A stretch of DNA of 59,571 bases. Source: an uncultured Cytophaga sp. (GTDB lineage Bacteria > Bacteroidota > Bacteroidia > Cytophagales > Cytophagaceae). The DNA is taken from the NCBI RefSeq assembly GCF_937863595.1, contig NZ_CALMGQ010000067.1, positions 1-59,571 on the forward strand, written 5' to 3'. The translations under genes and the position numbers were made by a program. The notes under the pieces are model-generated. The model searched no databases. It saw only the letters and a program-made list of their open reading frames with translations, and was not told where the DNA came from. Positions 18,980-29,100 of this stretch are shown piece by piece. The stretch's first letter is position 1. Each line of letters opens with the position of its first letter.

Positions 18980-20035
18980 TTATTTGAGTCGTACGCGCGG
19001 ATCAATCATAGCGTAGAATATATCAACAAAAATATTTGTTATAATAAAGACGAGCGCAACAAAAATTGTAGCTCCCATTACCACAGGGAAATCAAGACTT
19101 AATACGGCATTTATAGTTACTGAACCTAATCCTTTCCATCCGAAAATACTCTCTACAAAAAATGCTCCTGCCATTAAAGACGCCAGCCAGCCAGATACTG
19201 CCGTAATTACTGGATTAAGCGCATTTTTTAATGCATGTTTAAATATAATGGAATAACTGCCCAAGCCTTTTGCACGCGCCGTTCGAATATAATCTTGTGA
19301 AAGCACTTCTAGCATAGAACTACGCGTGAGCTGAATGATAATTGTCATTGGACTTAATCCCAATGTTATGGTCGGTAGTATTAAATTTTTTAATTTCAAT
19401 TCTCTGTCTCCATAAATGGTATTCTCCCATAAACTACCAGAAGCATTTAATCCTGTATAATCTGAGAGTAAATCTCCAAAAATCATTGCCATCAAGGCAC
19501 CAAACACAAAGGAGGGCATTGAAATTCCAATAACAGAAAAGGTTATGATGCTGTGATCTAACAAGCTATTTTGACGTAAGGATGCGAATATGCCTAAGCA
19601 GATACCAACTATCGTTGCAAAAGCCATTGCCGATAAGGCAAGCCAAAAAGTACCCTCTACATTTTCAACGATAATCTCACTTACTAATTTATTACTTTGA
19701 AAGGATCGTCTTAAATATGGTGTTTTCCATACAACTACATTATTACCCACAGTTAATAGTGTCGAATAGCGATATTTCTTCTGATTTTTAGAGGTGTTTT
19801 GATGAATGGAAAGTACAGATAAGTCATTGATATAGTGAAATAACTGTTTCCGAATAGGCAAATCTAAGCCGAGTTCTTTGGATATTGCTTCGCGAGTAGC
19901 TACATCAGTGCGTTGACCAGCCATCATATTCACTGGATCACCTGGCAAAACGTTGAATATAAAAAATACAACAACTACCGCTCCTAGCAATACTAGAAAT
20001 CCATATAAAATTCTTTTTATAAGGAATTGAACCAT
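18980..20035 (-). CDS. ABC transporter permease, DppB/OppB family
   Basis: The 351-residue inner-membrane protein has the N-terminal signature of peptide/nickel permeases (FLIKRILYGFLVLLG, then VLPGDPV), a soluble insertion (about 70-125), and five further membrane helices. The EAA-like ATPase contact loop reads TARAKGLGSYSIIFKHAL. It imports peptides or similar solutes in the family. No second permease, ATPase or binding protein lies nearby, so its partners must be encoded elsewhere. It is directly followed by aroK. Confidence 0.92.
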   Translation of the reverse strand: MVQFLIKRILYGFLVLLGAVVVVFFIFNVLPGDPVNMMAGQRTDVATREAISKELGLDLPIRKQLFHYINDLSVLSIHQNTSKNQKKYRYSTLLTVGNNVVVWKTPYLRRSFQSNKLVSEIIVENVEGTFWLALSAMAFATIVGICLGIFASLRQNSLLDHSIITFSVIGISMPSFVFGALMAMIFGDLLSDYTGLNASGSLWENTIYGDRELKLKNLILPTITLGLSPMTIIIQLTRSSMLEVLSQDYIRTARAKGLGSYSIIFKHALKNALNPVITAVSGWLASLMAGAFFVESIFGWKGLGSVTINAVLSLDFPVVMGATIFVALVFIITNIFVDIFYAMIDPRVRLK

Positions 20036-20119
20036 GAAAAACTATAGGATACTAATTAGGATTATTTTCAATTGAGTGTGATTTTTAAATTCACTATTAA
20101 TTAATGATACAATACTGAT

Positions 20120-20674
20120 TTATGCGACTAAAGGTTTTGCAAAACCCAATTTAATTAGACAAAAAACGGAATAATTTATCATGTCCTGATAATTAGCATC
20201 AATTCCTTCAGAAATGAGCGTTTTTCCGCTATTATCTTCAATCTGCTTCACACGTAATAATTTCATTAATATAATGTCTGTTATAGAGCTTACACGCATT
20301 TCTCTCCAAGCTTCGCCATAATCGTGGTTTTTTTTCATCAACAAATCAAGTGTTGTGCTTGCATAATGATCGTACAATTCAGCCACTTTTTCAGGCACCA
20401 ATTCCAAACCATCTGTAGGCATCATTTTCATCTGAATTAAAGCAATGATGGAGTAATTAATGATCCCTTTAAATTCATCTGAAATGTCTTCATCAACAAG
20501 CATTGTTCCTTTATCTTGAATAGAACGAATGCGTTGCGCTTTAATAAAAATTTGATCTGTTATAGATGGCAGACGTAAAATGCGCCATGCTGTACCATAA
20601 TCAGTCGTTTTATCAATAAATACCTTTTTACAACGCGCAATTACTTGTTTGTATTCTTCTGCAGTTTGTTGCAT
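20120..20674 (-). CDS. DUF1599 (nucleotide-modification-associated domain) protein, internally duplicated
   Basis: The 184-residue protein consists of two copies of one ~85-residue domain. Copy 1 has KTTDYGTAWRILRLPSITDQ and copy 2 has KNHDYGEAWREMRVSSITDI, each followed by KxxRxxxI and an Asn-Tyr-Ser segment (INYSIIALI, INYSVFCLI). This is the DUF1599 family, common in Bacteroidota next to folP; the biochemical role is unknown, although the domain is linked to nucleotide modification in phages. It is divergent from folP with only 17 bp between the assigned starts, so the two must share or overlap control regions. Confidence 0.88.
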   Translation of the reverse strand: MQQTAEEYKQVIARCKKVFIDKTTDYGTAWRILRLPSITDQIFIKAQRIRSIQDKGTMLVDEDISDEFKGIINYSIIALIQMKMMPTDGLELVPEKVAELYDHYASTTLDLLMKKNHDYGEAWREMRVSSITDIILMKLLRVKQIEDNSGKTLISEGIDANYQDMINYSVFCLIKLGFAKPLVA

Positions 20675-20691
20675 GTGTTTGAATTCGTAAA

Positions 20692-21579
20692 TTGTACTCT
20701 ATATTCTATAACAATATACATAGCTTGAGAGACTTTAAAGATACATTTTTTTATACAAAAACAACATCCTTTTCTAGAGGAAAACTTCTTGATTGGAGTA
20801 AACCCACCATTATGGGTATTTTAAATGTGACCCCAGACTCTTTCTATGACGGTGGTGTAAACAATACATTTGAACGAGCACTTAGTAAAGTGGATGAAAT
20901 GGTGAAAGCCGGTGTCGATATAATCGATATAGGAGGGTATTCATCTAGAGCCCAGGCAATTGATGTTAGTGAAGAGGAAGAGATAAACAGAGTGATTCCT
21001 GTAATTAAAGCCATTCGAGAAAAATATCCAGAATGCATTCTTTCCATTGACACCTTTAGAGCAGCTGTTGCCGACAAAGCACTTGAAAATGGTGTACATA
21101 TTGTAAATGACATTTCAGGCGGAATGCAGGATGAGAATATGTTTGATGTTGTAGCAAAACATAAAGCTGTTTATTGCATGATGCATATGAAGGGAACGCC
21201 TCAAACGATGGTATCACAAGCCGAATATTCGAATCTATTTCTAGAAATAATAGACTTTTTTAATAAACAAATTGCTAAAGCGAGAGCAAAGGGGGTAATA
21301 GACATTTTAATTGATCCGGGCTTTGGATTTGCTAAAACAGAGATCCAAAATTATCAATTATTGAAGTATTTGGATGTTTTTAAAGTGCTTGAATTACCTA
21401 TATTAATCGGTATTTCTAGAAAATCCATGGTTTATAAACCACTTCAGATTAAAAGTACAGAGGCATTAAATGGCAGTACTGTAATACATACCATTGCCTT
21501 ACAAAAAGGTGCGACAATTATTCGGGTGCATGATGTACAAGAAATCAAGGAAGTGATTAAATTGATCAACAAACTCTAA
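20692..21579 (+). CDS. folP: Dihydropteroate synthase
   Basis: The enzyme joins p-aminobenzoate to dihydropterin pyrophosphate in folate synthesis. The TIM-barrel signatures are clear: IMGILNVTPDSFYDGG near residue 40, DIGGYSSR, SIDTFRAAVADKAL, NDISGG, MHMKGTPQTM and LIDPGFGFAKT. No ATG lies before the conserved core; an in-frame stop is at 20680-20682. The start must be the TTG at 20692 or another non-ATG codon such as the TTG about 30 bp further. The ~40-residue extension before the first motif is longer than usual, so the exact start is uncertain. cdaA follows after 53 bp. Confidence 0.95.
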   Translation: MYSIFYNNIHSLRDFKDTFFYTKTTSFSRGKLLDWSKPTIMGILNVTPDSFYDGGVNNTFERALSKVDEMVKAGVDIIDIGGYSSRAQAIDVSEEEEINRVIPVIKAIREKYPECILSIDTFRAAVADKALENGVHIVNDISGGMQDENMFDVVAKHKAVYCMMHMKGTPQTMVSQAEYSNLFLEIIDFFNKQIAKARAKGVIDILIDPGFGFAKTEIQNYQLLKYLDVFKVLELPILIGISRKSMVYKPLQIKSTEALNGSTVIHTIALQKGATIIRVHDVQEIKEVIKLINKL

Positions 21580-21632
21580 TTAATAAAAGATTCGTATCAA
21601 AAAAGCACTGTTTTTTAATACCTTTACGCCAC

Positions 21633-22481
21633 ATGAGTTTGCTCTTTAAAATATTCTTTATTGAAGTGTCTTGGATTGATATCTTAGATATTTTAGTCGT
21701 TTCAATTATAATCTATAAATTATATAAATTATTAAAGGGAGGGGTAGCGGTTAAAATATTCCTTGGAATTTTATTTACCTACGCTGTTTTTTTAATTGTA
21801 AAAGCATCTGGCATGGAGCTGTTGCACTCTATTCTTGGGCAATTTATGGGAGTAGGTTTTCTAGCTGCATTTATTTTATTTCAACAAGAAATTCGAAAAT
21901 TTTTGCAAATGTTGGGCAAGAATACAGCCCAAAATAATAATTTAATAAAAGACTGGTTTTCAAAAACCAAACCAGGTGCACGTACAGAATTAAATTTGGC
22001 ACCTATTATAGATAGTGTGAAAATATTTTCACAAACGAATACAGGTGCATTGATTGTATTCGGGAAAACATCCGAATTGCGCTTTTATGCAGAATCGGGA
22101 GATAATTTGGACGCAGAAATGAGCAAACGCTTATTGATTTCAATTTTCCAGAAAAATAGTCCCTTACACGATGGCGCAGTGATTGTATCTAATGGTCGCA
22201 TCAAAGCAGCAAGGTGCATCATTCCAGTTTCTGAAAATGATAAAATCCCTGCTCACATGGGTTTAAGGCACCGTGCTGCAATCGGACTTACTGAAGTTAC
22301 AGATGCTGTTGTGTTGATTGTTTCAGAAGAAACAGGAAGTGTTTCGATTGCCTATAATGGTGAAATCTATTACAATTTGAATAAAAGTGAAATTAGAGGT
22401 AAGCTACGATCCTTTATGTATGATAGCGACGAGCAAATTGCGGATGAAGTGAAAAATATTCGATTTGAAACGTCTAATTAA
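21633..22481 (+). CDS. cdaA: Diadenylate cyclase CdaA (c-di-AMP synthase)
   Basis: The 282-residue protein has three N-terminal membrane helices (about 15-95) and a DisA_N-type diadenylate cyclase domain with both signature motifs: D180-G181-A182 in HDGAVIV and R212-H213-R214 in GLRHRAA. It makes the second messenger c-di-AMP from two ATP, which in other bacteria governs potassium and osmotic balance and the cell envelope. It follows folP, an arrangement common in Bacteroidota. A 24-bp direct repeat and hairpin lie just downstream. Confidence 0.96.
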   Translation: MSLLFKIFFIEVSWIDILDILVVSIIIYKLYKLLKGGVAVKIFLGILFTYAVFLIVKASGMELLHSILGQFMGVGFLAAFILFQQEIRKFLQMLGKNTAQNNNLIKDWFSKTKPGARTELNLAPIIDSVKIFSQTNTGALIVFGKTSELRFYAESGDNLDAEMSKRLLISIFQKNSPLHDGAVIVSNGRIKAARCIIPVSENDKIPAHMGLRHRAAIGLTEVTDAVVLIVSEETGSVSIAYNGEIYYNLNKSEIRGKLRSFMYDSDEQIADEVKNIRFETSN

Positions 22482-22501
22482 TTAAAAAATAAACGTTCAC
22501 A

Positions 22502-22575
22502 ATGGTTGTGCCTTTGCTTTTTACAAAGGTTGTGCTTTTTCTTTTCGCCATGGTTGTGCCTTTTCGGCCAACCAT
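22502..22575 (+). repeat. 24-bp direct repeat (3 copies) ending in a hairpin
   Basis: Related units begin at 22502, 22526 and 22550 (ATGGTTGTGCCTTT, AAGGTTGTGCTTTT, ATGGTTGTGCCTTT). The third unit opens a hairpin: ATGGTTG (22550-22556), one unpaired T, GCC, loop TTTTC, GGC, CAACCAT (22569-22575). A second version of the hairpin with pairing-preserving changes is at 43973-43998. Confidence 0.8.
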
Positions 22576-22598
22576 TCTCAACTAGCAAAGCATTAAAT

Positions 22599-22787
22599 CT
22601 ATTTCGAACCATCTTGTAAAAGATACTTCCTTCTAGTTTCATTAATCAAGAATTTTTTTTGTTCCGTGAATGAATTGGGATGCATTTGTTCAAATTCTTC
22701 TTTCCAGTTTTGCCAACGACCAGGCTCATGAGCAAAAAAAGCAGCAGAATCAATTTTCTTTTTAATACAATACTCTTCAAAAGTCAT
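22599..22787 (-). CDS. Small conserved-looking hypothetical protein
   Basis: This 62-residue ORF starts with ATG and encodes a compact, charged, soluble protein rich in aromatic residues (EPGRWQNWKEEFEQMHPNSF, then INETRRKYLL). It has no signal or membrane segment. The composition, with two Trp, a Pro-Asn-Ser-Phe turn and a basic C-terminal helix, looks like a real folded protein, and I believe similar small proteins occur in other Bacteroidota. No function can be given. It converges on cdaA across the 24-bp repeat region. Confidence 0.6.
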   Translation of the reverse strand: MTFEEYCIKKKIDSAAFFAHEPGRWQNWKEEFEQMHPNSFTEQKKFLINETRRKYLLQDGSK

Positions 22788-23159
22788 CTACAAGGTTACA
22801 AAAAATAATTAATAGCTCTGCAAATGATACGTACCTTTTTCCAAAATTGGAATCAAATACAGTTTAGAATATTATTTTTTTTGAAAAAATATATAAAGAG
22901 TTACTTTATTGGTTAATAAAGGTATTCATATACTAAATACATCTAAAATATATAAAAACCTTATTTTCAGAGTTGTTTAACGTATTATCAAAGACGCAAA
23001 TGCAAATAATTGAATAATTAATTGCATTTAATCAATAAAAAACTGGTGTAAGATTAGGTACGAATTCATAATTTATATGTAATTTGGAGCCTAAATATCA
23101 GTTTATCAATAGATAGGTGAACTAGATAGTTGAATCAAGAAATCTTTATAAATAATATT
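22788..23159. other. Long AT-rich intergenic region before the giant surface protein gene
   Basis: About 370 bp without a credible gene. It must hold the promoters for the 62-residue ORF (minus) and the giant gene (plus). I find no full TAnnTTTG box; the nearest is TAATTTGG at about 23080, one base short. There are AT-rich short repeats but no strong hairpin. Confidence 0.5.
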
Positions 23160-26100
23160 ATGAAAAAGATTATACTAATTTTCGTTTCCATTTTTTCAAT
23201 GGTATTTGCTTCGCAAGCAACTGTATTTACGGTAACATCCCCTGCAGATGCTGGAGCGGGTACATTGCGTCAAGCATTGCAAGACATTTCTAACTTAAAC
23301 ACAGGTGTTGGTGGACATGTTATTAATTTTAATGCTGCAATGAGTATTACATTAAGTAGTTCTTTAAACTTAAATGCAGATACAGACTATACTGGACTTA
23401 CCATAAATGGTTTTGTAGATGCAGTAGCTGGTCCCGATGTAATTATAACAAGCAATAACCTTTGCGGGATAAGAGGGTTTAATATAAATGCTTCTATTAC
23501 AAATATGAAGTTTTATGGCTTAGTTTTTCAGAATTTAGAATATGGTATTTATTTTAATGCAAGTGCTTCTGGAACTGTAAATGGATCAGAAGTTAAAGGC
23601 TGTTACTTTGGAACAAATGTATCTGGCTCTGTTATTCAGAATGGGATTTGTAAATCAGGAATTCTATTTATAGGTGTTTCTTCTGCAACAATTGGAGGAC
23701 CAAACACAAATTTAGCAAATGGAGATGAAAGTTCTACAAATAACCCAGAAAGGTGTGTATTTGGAGGGACATGTATTGGTGCGGGAGATAATAATAGATA
23801 TGGAGCTATTCAACTTCAAAATGGTTCTAATAATGTTTCCATTATCAACAATTACATAGGTTCTAATTTGGCAGGAACTGCTGTCTTGCCAATTGGTAAC
23901 GTAACTAATAAAAAACCTGTAACCCAAAATGGTATTTCTATTGACGATAATCCTTCTTTTAACGCAATAATTTCTAATAATGTAATATCAGGCGCAATAG
24001 GTTCTGGTATTAACATTTTTACAAATTCAGCTTCTAGCGGTCACGTTATATCTGGAAATATTATCGGGCTAAATCCTGCTGGAACATTAGGATATAATGT
24101 TACAACGCCTGCAAGTTCATTCGGAAATCAAGCCTCAGGTATATATATAAGAAATGCGTCTAACGTTACTATTGGTGGAAACTCTGCTATCACCCGAAAT
24201 ATTATTTCTGCAAACGGTGGTGCAACACATACGTGGCCTGATCCCGGTTGTTTTGCTTCTTGGAATGATTATAATCAAATTGCAGTATATTTGGAATGGT
24301 GTACAAATAGTAAAATTTCTGGCAATTATATAGGAACAAATGCTTTAGGAACATCGAGTGGTATAGGTACAAATAACATTTTTGGTAATAGATCAGGAGG
24401 TATTAAAATTGTAGGTGGAAGTACTGGATCAAATAACAATATAATTGGTGGCGCAAATCCTGGAGAAGGAAATGTTATTAGTGGGAATGGATATTTATGG
24501 GGAACTTTTGCTCTTGGATCTTGTGGTTCTTTAAGTGGCATATCTACTGGTCATGGTGTAGTTTTACAATATGCAGATTGTAAAAATACAAGTATATTAG
24601 GTAATTATATTGGCTTAACTTCAGACGGTGTTTCGGCTTTAGGAAACGCTACTTCAGGTATTGATGTTCAAGGTGCTTCTAATACTACTATAGGTGGATC
24701 AAGTGTTAGTGCAAGAAATTATATTTGTGCAAATCAATTTGGTATAACTTTACAAGAAGATTTTGATGCCGCATCTCACAATGCTGCTGCTAATACAATT
24801 GTCGCAGGTAATTACATAGGATTAAATAAGAATTCAGCCGCTGTTGGAAATGGTGTTTCTGCTACTTTCACTGAAGGAGCAGGAATTGTAATACAGAAAG
24901 GAGCTAACTTGAGTACGATTGGTTTAGCAGTCGCTGGGGGCGGAAATGTTATTTCAGGAAATCGTTCTGGAATAATTGTTAGAAATGCAGAAGGTGCAGG
25001 CTCAAATACAGGTCCTGCAAAAAACAATACCATTCAAAATAACATTATTGGCCTTGACCCAACTGGATTATCGGCAATACCTAACACTTCAACTACTGCT
25101 GGGTATGGTTATGGGATACAAATAGAAGTGGGTACAGGTTCTGCAACAAATACTATTCCTTTCGCAAATATAATCGGTGGTACAGGTGCAAACCAAGCAA
25201 ATACAATTTCAGGTAATCAAAAAAGTGGTATTTATATAGCTAGTGCAGTTGCTGTCACAGCTTCAACAGCAAACAGTATCATTGGAAATAATATTGGTAC
25301 GAACAGTGTTGGTACGGGAAGTTTTGGTAATACATTACAAGGTATTGAAATTGTTAACGTAAGTAAAACAGCAATTACTTCTAACGTAATTTCTAGTAAC
25401 AAACAAAATGGTATCTCGCTAACAGGAAGCACGACAAATACAATTCAATTAAATACGGTTAGTACGAACTCTGTAAATGGTATTTACTTAAGTGGTTCTT
25501 CTTCAAATGATATTTCAAGTAATACAGCAATTAACTCAAATGGAGCTAACGGTATTGCTTTAACAGGCTCTTCTTCAAATACGATTAAATCAAATACAAT
25601 TAGTTCAAATACATCAGATGGTATTGCTTTGGCAAGTGCATCAGCATCGAATATTATGGATTCGAATATACTAAACACGAATGGTGGTAATGGAGTAACT
25701 GTAACTGGATCAACATCTATTAACAACTCAATCCATAAAAACTCTTTTAGCTGTAACGTAGGTAGGGGTATTGTACTTGCGGGTGGTAATAATAATTACG
25801 CTGCACCAACAATTGTTGGAACTCCAACACAACTGGTATTTACTGGCGGTTCATTTATTGAAGTATTTCAAACGGACGGTTGCGCAACATGTCCTGGTGA
25901 TCCTACACGTTTACAAGGTAAAACGCTCGTTGCTTCAGGAGCATCTCCATTTAGTTTTACAACAGGCTTAGGTTTTGATAAAACGAAAACATATACTGCT
26001 ACTGCTTCAGCTGGCACGGCTGGCTCAGCACACAATACCTCTGAGTTTTCTCAGTGTTACACAGTATGTCAGAACCCAACATCCGTAACGATTACTGGTT

Positions 26101-29100
26101 CTCCTTTATCATTCTGTACAGGTGGTTCTGTTACATTAACTGCAAAAATAGTTGGTGGCTCAGGCACTGAAAAGTATATTTGGACACTTGATGGTTCAGT
26201 TACTGGTGGAAATACTGCATCAATTTCAGCGAACGTTGCAGGTTCATATAAGGTTGAGTATAGTTCTACAACAACATGTTCCACTACTACTTCTGAAGCT
26301 GCAATTGTTGTAATTAATCCAAGACCAACCATAACATCTGTTGCGACAGGAACAGTTTGTAGCGGTGTCGCTCAAAACTATACGATTACGAGTAGTATAG
26401 CTTCAACATTTACATGGACAAGAGCAGCGGTAACGAATATTACTTCAGCAACTGGTTCAGGGTCTACGAGTACAATCACGGAGATTTTAACGAATTCAAC
26501 TAACGCTCCAATTGTTGTAGAATATTTAATTACACCAACATCAACTACGGGTTCTTGTACAAGCACAACTCCATTTAGTTATAAAGTAACTGTCAATCCA
26601 ATGCCAACTGTAACATCTGTTGCAACAGGAACTATTTGTAGTGGCGTTGCTCAAAACTATACGATTACAAGTAGCGTACCTTCAACGTTCACATGGACAA
26701 GAGCAGCAATAACGAATATTGCCCCAACAACTGGTTCTGGCTCTACGAATAAGATCACGGAAACATTAACGAATTCAACGAATGCTGCTATCGATGTTGT
26801 TTATTTGATCACCCCAACATCAAACACAGGATCATGTGTAAATGCAACGCCATTTACTTATACTGTAACAGTGAATCCAAAACCTTCCATAACATCTGTT
26901 GCAACTGGAGCTGTTTGTAGTGGTGTCGCTCAAAATTATACAATTACAAGTAGTGTTCCTTCAACATTCACATGGACAAGAGCAGCGGTAACAAATATTA
27001 CACAGAACACAGGTTCTGGATCTACAAATACGATCAAGGAAACATTAACGAATTCAACGAATGCTCCAATTGATGTTGTTTATTTGATCACACCAACATC
27101 AAACACGGGTTCATGTGAAAATGCAACGCCATTTACATATACTGTAACTGTTAATCCTAAGCCAAAAATCACATCTGATGCAGCAGGAATAGTTTGTAGC
27201 GGTGAAGCTCAAAACTATAAAATTACAAGTAGTGTACCTTCAACGTTCACATGGACAAGAGCAGCTGTAACCAATATTACTTCTGCAACAGGATCTGGCT
27301 CAACAAATACGATTACGGAAACATTAACCAATTCAACGAATGCTCCAATCGATGTTGTTTATTTAATCACTCCAACATCCAACACGGGTTCATGTGTAAA
27401 TGCAACGCCATTTACATATACTGTAACTGTTAACCCTAAGCCAAAAATTACATCTGTTGCAACAGGAACAGTTTGTAGCGGTGTGGCTCAAAATTATACG
27501 ATTACCAGTAGCGTACCTTCAACGTTCACATGGACAAGAGCAGCTGTAACCAATATTACTTCAGCAACAGGATCTGGCTCAACAAATACGATTACGGAAA
27601 CATTAACCAACAGTACAGCATCACCTATTGATGTTGTTTATTTGATTACTCCAACATCAAACACTGGTACATGTGTAAATGCTACGCCATTTACTTATAC
27701 TGTAACAGTGAATCCAAAACCAACCATAACATCTGTTGCAACTGGAATCGTTTGTAGCGGTGCTGCTCAAAACTATAAGATTACAAGTAGCGTACCTTCA
27801 ACGTTCACATGGACTAGAGCAGCAGTAACGAATATTACTTCAGCAACTGGTTCTGGCTCTACGAATACAATCTCGGAAGCATTGACCAATGGTACAACAT
27901 TACCAATCGATGTAGTGTATTTGATCACACCAACATCCAACACAGGTTCATGTGTAAATGCAACGCCATTTACGTATACAGTAACCGTTAATCCTACGCC
28001 AATTGTAACGGATAAACCTGCTTCTATATGCAGTGAACAAACGTTCACAGTTACTCCAACTGGTGTAGCTGTAGGAACTACATATACGTGGACGGCACCT
28101 TCTGTTACAGGGAATGTTACTGGAACATCTGCTGAATCATCACAGGTTTCTATCAGTCAAACGTTAAAGAATAATGGATTAACAGATGCAACAATTATAT
28201 ACACTGTTACACCAAGTTCTGGTGCATGTCCAGGAAATTCATTTAAAGTAACAGTTACAGTGAAGCCGCAAGCAGGTGTTGCAAATCAGCCAAAAACAAT
28301 TTGTAGTGGAGAAGAATTTAAAGTAGAACCAACAAATGTACCAGCTGGCACAACTTATACGTGGGCAGATCCTACTAGAGCTGGTGTTACAGGAGGTTCT
28401 GCAGAAGGAACACCACAGACTCTAATTAAGCAAACCTTAACTAATTCTGGTAATGTAGCTGGAACTGCGACATATATCGTTACACCATCTTCAAGTTCTT
28501 GCGGTAGTTCAACGTTTTTGATTACAGTAACAGTTAATCCGAATCCAGTGGTTACTTCATCAGCTACAGATAATGTGTGTAGTGATTCTCCACTTACGTA
28601 TCCTATAGGTAGTAATGTTGCTTCTGGATATACTTGGACACGTGACTTGGTAACAGGAATTAAAAATGATGCTGCTTCTGGCACATCAAGCCAAATTTCT
28701 GAAACACTTAAAAATACTACTACATCAGCGGTAGATGTTGTATATATCATTACACCAACATCTACTTCAGGATCTTGTTTAGGTGATGCGTTTACATATA
28801 CTGTAACCGTGAATCCAAAGGCTGTTGTATCTGTTACCGCATCTGGACCAACAGCAATTTGCTCTACAGGGTCTGTAGATTTAACAGCGGATGCTATTGG
28901 TTACACGGGTGGTTCATACGAATGGTTTAATGGAACAACTTCAATGGGGTCTACAAACCCAATAACAGTAAGTTCTGCAAGTAACTATACAGTTGTTTAC
29001 ACGGGCACTTCTACTTGTAAAAGTGATCCAAGTGCAGGTGTTTCAATTACGATAGCTCCAAACAACTCACTTGCGGCAGCCGGAATTGACTTCTCAACGT

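Noticed and set aside
20035..20120. Frameshifted or missing second permease next to the DppB-type permease
   Set aside because: The flanking DNA has no remnant of DppC or ATPase sequence.
23712..28750. Several antisense ORFs of 60-131 codons across the giant surface protein gene
   Set aside because: They arise from the repetitive composition of the sense gene, lie wholly inside it, and show no domain or signal features.
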